Position numbers and translations under genes: made by a program
In this document: piece after piece, positions 8,633 through 18,400 of the stretch
How positions within the stretch are numbered: the stretch's first letter is position 1
How the letters are laid out: every line of letters begins with the position of its first letter
The notes under the pieces: model-generated
The model's database searches: none
The model's input: only the letters and a program-made list of their open reading frames with translations
What the model was told of the DNA's origin: nothing
Assembly (NCBI GenBank): GCA_965216905.1
Contig: OZ244213.1
Span: forward strand, 3,348,001 to 3,412,000
DNA: 64,000 nucleotides
Source of the DNA: G965216905 sp965216905
GTDB taxonomy: Bacteria > Actinomycetota > Acidimicrobiia > Spongiisociales > ZC4RG35
Direction: 5' to 3'

Positions 8633-9424
8633 ATGTGGTCCCGCATGACAACGAGCGTCGTGTTCACTGCGCTTCTCGTCATGACGCTCGGTCTCGGCAC
8701 GGCGTTCGCCGCGTCGGACGAACGGCTCGAGGAGTTGGCAGCCCAATGGTCGGCGGTCTACTCGGACCGGTCCGTCTACCAGTGCGCCGAGGCGACCGGG
8801 ACCGGCGGCACTCCCGATGCGCGGTTCGAGGCGCCGCATGCACTCGGCGCCGTGGTGCTCTACGCAGTCGGCGGCGAGCATGCCGTCTACGAGGACGTCC
8901 AGACCGGTGAACGGTTGTATGCGCCCGACCAGGACGCGATCGAGTACGTCGTGAAGGTCCGCTGGGTGGGTGTGGGTGGCGGCTATCTCGAGTGCATCGA
9001 CAGCGCTCCGACTACCACCCAGGCCACCTCGACGACCACGCAGACCGAAGAGACCACGACGACGTCCACCCCGGAGACGACCACCACGACCGCGGCAGAA
9101 ACGACCACCACTCCACCTCAGGAAACCGCCAGCACGGCCGTTGCCCCGACCACCGTCACGACCGAGGCGACATCCACCACCGCGCCTCCGGAGGAGTCGT
9201 CGACGACCGGTGTGAGCCCCACCACCACCGAGGCGACCACCACCACGACGGCCGACGAGACGACATCGACCACGGTGGTTTCCACCACGACGGCTTCGAC
9301 CCCTCCCCCGTCGCTTCCCGTCACCGGGATCGAGACCCTCGCGGTCGCTCTCGTCGGGTTCGTGCTGTTGGGCGGTGGCGTTGCGGTGCTCGCCGCCGGT
9401 TCGAGGCGGCCGCGCTCCGGCTGA
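8633..9424 (+). CDS. Thr-rich LPXTG cell-wall-anchored protein
   Basis: 263 residues. The ATG at 8633 is preceded by AGGAAGGG at good spacing. A cleavable signal peptide (about 26 residues, ending LGTAFAA) leads into a 100-residue globular domain containing two Cys (YQCAEATG and YLECIDS) that could form a disulfide. Then comes a 120-residue stalk of Thr, Ser, Pro and Glu with TTT runs, likely O-glycosylated. The C-terminus is a complete sorting signal: LPVTG, hydrophobic helix, RRPRSG. The protein is therefore predicted to be sortase-linked to peptidoglycan. It converges on the giant LPRTG protein. The N-terminal domain is not recognised. Confidence 0.83.
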   Translation: MWSRMTTSVVFTALLVMTLGLGTAFAASDERLEELAAQWSAVYSDRSVYQCAEATGTGGTPDARFEAPHALGAVVLYAVGGEHAVYEDVQTGERLYAPDQDAIEYVVKVRWVGVGGGYLECIDSAPTTTQATSTTTQTEETTTTSTPETTTTTAAETTTTPPQETASTAVAPTTVTTEATSTTAPPEESSTTGVSPTTTEATTTTTADETTSTTVVSTTTASTPPPSLPVTGIETLAVALVGFVLLGGGVAVLAAGSRRPRSG

Positions 9425-9465
9425 CCATCCCCGGCGATCGTTCGACCGCTTCGGCCCCCCAGGGG

Positions 9466-12400
9466 TCAGGTGCGGTGGTCTCGCCGTCCGAGCGGTGAAA
9501 CGATGAGCCCGAGTCCGGCGACGACCATCAACAGCGCCACCAGCGCCCATCGATCGGCGTCGATCCCGGTTCGCGGGAGCTCGCGTATGGTCACGGTCAG
9601 CGTTTCCACCGTGCACAATCCGCCCGGATCGCATGCCCTGACCGTGAAGACGAACACGCCGGTGTCGGTTGCGGACCCGCTCCATGACCCGTCGGGACCG
9701 AGCGTCAGCCCGGGAGGAAGATCCCCGCCGATGACCTCCAACGTCCATGGATCCCCGTCCGGGTCGGCAAAGACCACCGGCGGTGGTTGACCTCCGATGC
9801 TGGCGACCATGTCGCGGTCGGACTCCAGAATCGGCGGCCGGTTGGTGGACGCCGGCGAGATGGCCACGGCCGCGTCATCGTCGTTGTTGCGCTCGTCGGG
9901 ATCGACCGTCGTCGACTCCACGGTCGCCCGGTTGATCAGGTCCCCCTCCGCTCCATCCGCCACGAGCAGCTCGACGCGAACCGCGACCGAATCTCCGACC
10001 TCGAGATCGCCGAGTGCACACGAGACGGTGTCTCCCACCCGGATGCACTGACCTCCATCCTCTGACGAGGCGGTGACGAACGTGGACTCCGGTGGCAGCA
10101 GATCGAGGACGACGACGTCTCGGGCAACAGACGGCCCCAGGTTGGTGGCGGTCACGTCGAAGACGATCACTTCAGACCACGTCGCCGCGGCATGGCCCGA
10201 TGTCTTCGCCACCGCCACGTCCGCTCGGGCTTGCACATCGCCGACCGCGGTCGACGTGTTGTCCTCGGCGGCGACGTCGTCATCGACGGCCACGGTGACG
10301 GTATTGCTCAGGTCGCCGAGCGCATCCGGCGCGAGCCGCCCGGACACGGTGATGCGGGCCACATCTCCCGGGTACAACGTGACCGACGTCTCCACGTCAC
10401 CAACGCCCTCCTCGAGTCCGCATGCGGCGATGACCGAGCCCTCGGCGCGGCACGTCCAACTCGCATCGATCACCTCGGTCGGGAGCCGATCGATGACCTC
10501 GGCGTCGTAGGCGACCCCCGGACCGTCATTGTGAATCTCGATGACGAACTCGACTCCCAGGCCGGCGATCAGCTCCGTGGAAGTGATGGACTTCGTTACC
10601 CCGACATCGGATGTGAGATCAGACGGCGTTTCCGCAGACGCAGCATTGTTGGACAGGTCGGGATCGGCGCTCCCGTCCGCCGGTTGCACCGCCACGACGT
10701 TGATCAATGGGTCCGTCTGATCGATCGGAACCAGGGTCTCGACGGTCAGCACCACCGAGTCGCCGGAAGCCATCTGCACGCCGGTCCACGCCCCGGTGGA
10801 GGGATCGAACACTCCATCGGAGACGGAATAGATGGGACTCTCCAGTTCGTCCGGTAGCGACTCTGACAGCTCCAACGCCGTCAGCGTCGACGGACCATCG
10901 TTGAGCACGTCGATCGTGTAGATCAGAGGATGACCCGGTATGTAAGGATCGGGGGCGCCCGACTTCGTCACCGAGATATCGGCGACCCGCGTCACCTCGA
11001 CGGCGGCGGTGTCGTCGACCGGCGTCGGCGCCTCGTCGCTCGCAACGGTGGCGGTGTTGGTGAGGGTCCCGGAGGCGGCAGCCGAGTCGACATCGAACGT
11101 CACCGTCACCACCTCGGAGGCTCCCGCCGGGAGCTCGAAGATCACACAATCGATCGCTTGTCCCGCCGAGGCGGCGCAATCGCCGGCGACACCGACCGAG
11201 ACCGTGTCGACCGGAAAGGCGGGGTCGACGGTGTCCACGATCGAGACGTTGGCCGCGCTCGACACCCCGCGATTCGTCACCGCAATCGTGAACCGATTGC
11301 CGGTTGAACCGGCCACCACGACCGCATCGGCGAAGTTCTTGGTCACTTCGAGCACCACATCCTCGACCACTGCGACCGAATCCGAGCCGGTGGCCGGCGT
11401 CGCAACCTCGTCGCTCCACACCTGTGCGGTGTTGTCGACCGTGCCCGCTGCGACCGTCGATGGAACCGCAAAGGTCACCGAGATCGAAGCCGTGCCACCC
11501 GGATCGAGCCGTGGGAGCGTGCACTCGATTCGCTGACCCACCGACGCCGAGCAGTCGCCGGGTGAAGGCATCGTCACTCCCGTCACGACCAGCGCGGCGT
11601 CCACGTCATCGGTCACGACGACGTTCTCGGCGTCCGACGATCCACCGTTGGAGATGTCGAGCGTGAATGAACCGCCCCCACCGCCGGCCACCACCGGATC
11701 CGATGCGAAGGCCTTCGACAGTGAGAGGTCGACGTCCTCGAAGACTTCGACCGTATCGGTGGCCTCGACCGGGGTCGGCGACTCACTGCTCGAGACCGTG
11801 GCGGTGTTGGTGATCGTCCCGGAGTCGATCGTTGCCGGCACGTCGTAGATGATGGTCACGACTCCAGAGGCTCCGGGTCCGAGCGAGAGAATCGTGCACT
11901 GGACGTCGTTCCCGGCTGTCGCAGAGCAGTCACCGGCGGGTGCCACCGACACGCTCGTCACCTCGAGCCGGGTGTCCACTATGTCGGTGACCAGGACGTC
12001 GTCCGCAGTGGAGGTCCCGGCGTTGGCGACCTCGATGGTGAGCTGGTTCCCACTGGAACCTGCCACGACGGAATCGGAGACAAAGGTCTTGACCACGGAC
12101 AGGTCCACGTCTTCCATCACGTCGACCGACGCACTGCCGTTCTCCGGCGTCGGTGTCTCTGCGCTCGTGGCGCCTGCCGTGTTCGAGATGGTCCCGGCGG
12201 CCGCGCCGGCGGGCACGTCGAAGGTGACCGACACCGTCACCGTCTCGCCGGACGACAGAGAAGCGATCAGGCACTCGACATCATTTCCCGTCGAGGCGGT
12301 GCAGTCACCAGCAGGGGCGACCGTGACGCCGGTGACGATCACCTCAGGCGAGACCGTGTCGGTGACGACGACGTTTCTCGCATCGGATCGTCCCGAGTTC

Positions 12401-15400
12401 TGGACCGAGATCTGGAACCGGTTTCCCCCTGAACCTGCCACGACCGGCTGATCGAGGAATCTCTTGGTGACGACCAGATTCACGTCTTCGACGACCTCGA
12501 CCGTGTCGGACGCCGGAACCGGCGTCGTCACCTCGTCGGACGCCACCGATGCCGTGTTGGTGATCGTTGTTGCGTCCACGAAGCTCGGAACCGAGTAGCG
12601 GACCCGCACCAACACCGATCCGCCTGGTCCGAGGGTCCCGACCGAACAGCTCACGGCATTGCCGGAGCCGGCGGTACAGTCGCCTGCCGGTGAGATCGAG
12701 ACCGACGACACGATGAGTATGGCGTCGACAACGTCGGAGATCGTCACGTTGTCGGCGACCGAAGATCCGCTGTTGTTGACCGAGAGGGTGAACTCGTTCC
12801 CAGATGAGCCCGCGACGACTCGATCGGGCGTGAACGTCTTGGTGATGGACAGGTCGATGTCCTGATCGATGGAGACGGTGTCGGCTGCCCCGGTTGGGGT
12901 TGGCACCTCGTCGGAGGTCGCTTCGACGAGGTTGGTGATCGTCACCGGATCCTGGGACTCGTCCACCGAGTAGAACACCGTCACCGAAGCAGTCGCACCC
13001 GCCCCCAGCACGGCTGCCGAGCAGTCGATGTCATTGCCGACCGTTGCCGAACAGTCGACACCCGGCGAAGCCGAGATCCCCGACACGACCAACGCCGGAT
13101 CGACCGTGTCGACCAGCGACACATTCTCCGCATCCGACAATCCGGTGTTCGCCACCGACAACGTGAACGAATGACCGCTCGAACCCGCCGAGACCGGATC
13201 GGCGGCAAACGACTTCGACACCACCAGATCCACATCCTCCACCAACTCGACGGTGTCGGAGGCGACGGTTGGGGTTGGCACCTCGTCGGAGGTCGCTTCG
13301 ACGAGGTTGGTGATCGTCACCGGATCCTGGGACTCGTCCACCGAGTAGAACACCGTCACCGAAGCAGTCGCACCCGCCCCCAGCACGGCTGCCGAGCAGT
13401 CGATGTCATTGCCGACCGTTGCCGAACAGTCGACACCCGGCGAAGCCGAGATCCCCGACACGACCAACGCCGGATCGACCGTGTCGACCAGCGACACATT
13501 CTCCGCATCCGACAATCCGGTGTTCGCCACCGACAACGTGAACGAATGACCGCTCGAACCCGCCGAGACCGGATCGGCGGCAAACGACTTCGACACCACC
13601 AGATCCACATCCTCCACCACCGCCACCGAGTCGGACACGGCGGTGGTCGATGCGGGAACGACGCTGTCCACCGAGGCGGTGTTGCCGACGATCCCCGGAT
13701 CGACCGAGCTGGCCACGTCGTAGGTGACGGTGACGACCGCGGCTTCGCCCACGACCATCGAGGCGATCGAACAGTCGATGCTCTGACCCACACTGGCGGA
13801 ACAGTCTCCCGAGGGAGCGAGGGACACACCGGTCACGGCCAGTCGGGGGTCGACGGTGTCGGTCACCGTGATCCCGCTGGCATCGGAGGGCCCCGAGTTG
13901 CTGATCGCGATCGTGAACGTGTTGTCCGTGGAACCGGCGGCGACGACTGCCGGCGAGAACGACTTGTCGGAGTCGAATTCGACGACGGCGTCGAGTTCGA
14001 TCGTGTCCGAACCGCTCACCGGGGTCGTCACCTCGTCGGACACGGCGTCGGCGGTGTTGCCGACCGTTCTCGGCGTCGAGACTCCCGAGTCGAGCGCGAA
14101 GCGCACCGTGATGGTGGCCGTCGCCCCGGCGGACAGGGTTGAGATCGTACAGTCGACGAGCTGGCCGGCGGATGCCGAGCAGTCCCCGCCTCCGCCGACC
14201 GACACCGCCGTCACGGTGAGATCAGGATCTACGACGTCGGTGATCCGGACATCGTCGGCGTCAGACTGGCCGGCGTTCGTCACGGCGATTCCGAATGTGT
14301 ACCCGGATACGCCGGCAGTTGCGGAAGCCGTCGAGAACGTCTTCGAGACGCGCAAGTCGACCTCTTCGTCCACCGTCACGGTGTCTGATGCGGTGATCGG
14401 GGTCGTTGTCTCGTCGCTCGTCACCGACGCCGTGTTCGTGATGGCGCCCGAGTCCGCCGACTCGACGACATCGAACGAGACGGTCACCGTCGCAGTCGCG
14501 CCCGCGGCGAGCACGGTGAAAAGACAGTCGACGGTGTTCCCGGAGCCGGCCGAGCAGTCGCCGCCCGGCCCCGGGTCGACGGCCGTCACCACGAATGCCG
14601 CATCGACCAGGTCGTTCACGGTCACGCCCTCGGCGTCCGACCGTCCCTGGTTGGTCACACCGATCGTGAAGGTGTTCCCGGTCGAGCCAGCCGTCACCGG
14701 ATCCGCACCGAACGTCTTCGTGACCACCAGATCGACATCCTCCACCAACTCGATGGTGTCGGTCGCAACAATGGGATCGACGACCTCGACCGATGTGACG
14801 GATGCCGTGTTGGCCACAGTGCGCGGGTCGGCCCCCTCGGGCACGTCATAGGTGACCGTCGCGGTGGCCGTGGCATTCGGACCGATCGCCGGGATCGTGC
14901 ACGACACGTCGTTGCCGACCGTCGCCGAACAACTTCCCGATGGCGCAACGGTCACGCCGGTGACGATCAGGTCGGGGTCGACCGTATCGGTGATCGAGAC
15001 GTCATTCGCAGTTGATGCGCCCGAATTGGTGACTGCGATCGCAAAGGTGTTCCCGGTGCTGCCGGCGATGCTCTCCCCCGTCGCGAATGCCTTGACCGGG
15101 GCCAGCACGACATCCTCGGTCACCGTCACCGTATCGCTGCCGGACACAGGACTCGGCGTCTCGTCGGACAGCGCACTGGCGGTGTTGCCGATGATGCCGC
15201 CCGGTACGTCGGGAGGGACCAGGTAGGTGACGGTGATCGTCGCCGTGCCGGAGGCGGCCAGCGAGACGGCGACGCACGAGATGGCGTTGCCGCTCGAACC
15301 GGCACAATCGACACCCGGCCCTGCCAGAACATCGGTGACGACGAGATCCGCGTCGACCGTGTCGGTCACGGTCACATTCTCGGCGTCGGACGCACCGGTA

Positions 15401-18400
15401 TTCGTCACGACGATCGAGAACGTCCGACCATCGGTGCCCGCCACCACCGAGTCGGGCGAGAAGGTCTTGTCGACGTCCAGCGCCACCTGCTCGACCACGG
15501 CAAGGTCATCGCTCGGTGTCAACGGTGTCACCGTCTCGTCACTGTCGATGGTGGCGATGTTGGAGATGGTGCTGGTGTCGACGCTCGAAGGAACCTCGAA
15601 GGTGACGAGGACCTCAGCCGTCTCCCCCGACGCGAGGCTGGGGAAGGAGCAGTCGACATCGTTCCCGGCCGTTGCCGAGCAATCTCCCGATCCGGTGGCG
15701 ACCACCGATGTCACCGTGAACCTCGGATCGACCGGGTCGGTGACATGGACGTTGTCGGCGGTGGAAACCCCGGTGTTCGTGATCCGAATGGCGAACGTGT
15801 GGCCGCCGGTGCCGGCGATGGCCGAGGCGGCACCGAACGTCTTGGACGCGCTCAGTGTCGCCTGTTCGGTGATCGTGAGGTTTCCGGCCGCCGAGATCGG
15901 AGAGACCTCATCGGACTCGGCGAAGGCGGTATTGGTGATCGTGGTGCTGTCGATCTCCGACCGAACCAGGTACGTGACGGTCAGCGTGGCGGTGGCTCCG
16001 GGGCCGAGGCGGGCAATCGTGCAGTCGATCGAATTGCCGGCGGTCGCTCCACAGTCGGCGGCCGGCGTCATACCGACGCCCGTCACGACCAGTGCCGGAT
16101 CGACGACGTCGGTCACGCGGACGTTCTCGGCGTCCGAGATTCCGCTGTTGGTGACAACGACGGTGAACGTGCGGCTCCCTCCACCGGCAACTGCGCTGGA
16201 GGGACTGAACGTCTTCGACAGACCGAGCGTGACATCCTCGGATACCGTCAACGAGGCGGAGGCGGTGGTGGCATCCTCGTCGGCGGACGCCGAAGCGGTG
16301 TTGACGATTGTCATCGGTTCGGTGGACACGGGCACGTCATAGAACACGGTCACCGCCACCGACGCTCCGGGCGCCAGGCCGGAGACACGGCAGTCGATGT
16401 CGTTGTTCGAACTCCCCGAGCAGTCCGCCCCCGACGACGTCACCGACGTCACGGTCAGGGTCGAATCGACCGTGTCGGTGATCGCCACGTTCTCGGCGTC
16501 CGAGATCCCGGTGTTGGTCAACGTCAGCTCGAACGAGTTCCCGCTCGTGCCCGCCGCGACGTCGGCGTCGGCGAAGGACTTGTCGAGGACCAGCTCCACA
16601 TCCTCGACCACATCGATCGTGTCCGTTCCGGTGGTCGCATCCTCGTCCGACGCCGCGCTGAAGGTGTTGGTGATCGTGCTGGCGTCGGCAGAGACGTCGA
16701 CGTCGTAGGTGACCACCACCGAGACCGTGTCTCCACCGCCGAGATGCGGCACGGTGCACTCGACGTTCTGGCCCGACGATGCGGAGCAATTCGCACCGGA
16801 AGAGTCGACGGACCGGACCACCAGCGCCGGGTCGACGGTGTCGACGATGGTCAGACCGTCGGCGTCGGAGCTTCCCGAGTTGCTCACCGACAGCGTGAAC
16901 GAATGGCTGGTACTCCCGGCGACCACCGAAGTGTTGGAGAAGCTCTTGGTGGCCGAGAGCGAGACCTCCTCGACGATATCCACCGAATCGGTCGCGGTTG
17001 CCGGCGTGGTGAGCTCGTTGGCACTCACCGACGCCGTATTCGTGACGGTGGTGGCGTCGACCGTTTCGTCCACCGCATATCCAACGCCGACGGTGACCGT
17101 CTCACCGGCCGACAGGGTGGGGATGGTGCAGTCGATGTCCTGCCCGCTCGAGGCACTGCAGTCCATCCGAGCCGAGGTCGCCGACGTCACCGTGAGATCG
17201 GGGTCCACGCTGTCGAGCACCCGGACCGCCGATGCATCGGACGGCCCGGAGTTGGTGACCGAGATCGTGAACGAGCGACCGGTTGTCCCGGCCACCACCG
17301 AAGCGGAGTCGAAGCTCTTTGCAACCAGGAAACCCACATCGCTGGCGACCTCGACACTGGACGACGTCGACGTGGAATCCTCGTCACTCGTCATGGTCAC
17401 CGAGTTGGCGACCGGACCCGGGGTGACGGCCGAATCGATCGAATACGTGACGGTCACGGTCGCCGTGTCTCCTGCCGCCAGCGAGATCAAGGTGCAATCG
17501 ATGACCTGGCCGGCGGAGGCGGAGCAGTCACCGCCCGAGGAGATGGACACGTCGGTCACCGTCAGATCCGAGTCGACGACGTCGACGATCGAGAGGTTGT
17601 CGGCCTCAGAGACGCCTCCGTTGCTCACCGTCAAGACGAAGGTGTTTCCGGTCGATCCCGCCGGGGCGACCGACGGGGAGAAGACCTTCGAGGCGGAGAT
17701 GACGACATCCTCGGTGATGTCCACCATGGCCTGGCTGGTTGCCGGATCGACCACCTCATCGGACGTCACGGAGCCCGTGTTGGTGACGGTGACCGGCTCG
17801 ACCGTCTCGTCGACGTCGAAGGTGACGACGACCGTCACCGTCTGCCCAGGTGCCAGCACCGCCAGGCCGCAATCGACGTTCTGACCGGACGAAGCCGAAC
17901 AGTCGGCCAGACTCGAGGTGACACCCCGCACCGTCAGCGCCGGGTCGACGGAGTCGGTGATGCGGACACCTTCCGCATCCGAGATGCCCGTGTTGGTCAC
18001 CTGGATCGAGAAGGTCCGACCGGTCGATCCGGCGTCGATGCTGGTGGACGCGAACGACTTCACGATGTCGAGGGTCACGTCCTCCACCACCTGGACGGTA
18101 TCGGTGCCGGTTGACGGCGAAGTCACCTCGTCGGAGGTCGCGGAGGCAGTGTTGGTGATGGTGTCGGGAGCCGACGATACGTCGGTGGAGTACGTCACGA
18201 CCACCGTCACGGAGTCACCGGAACCGAGCGTGGCGATCGCACAGTCGACGGATTGGCCGGCCGTAGCCGAGCAATCCGCAGTGGCCGACGTGACTGCACC
18301 GACCTGGAGTCTGGAATCGACGACGTCGGTGACACGAACGTTCTCGGCGTCCGAGGCGCCGTCGTTCGTCACCACGATGCTGAAGGTGCGGTTGGTGGCC

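Noticed and set aside
15745..18114. Open frame of 789 codons on the plus strand inside the giant surface gene
   Set aside because: Antisense to the DUF11 repeats; the apparent repeats (GDRHVLGV-like) mirror the repeat period of the real gene.
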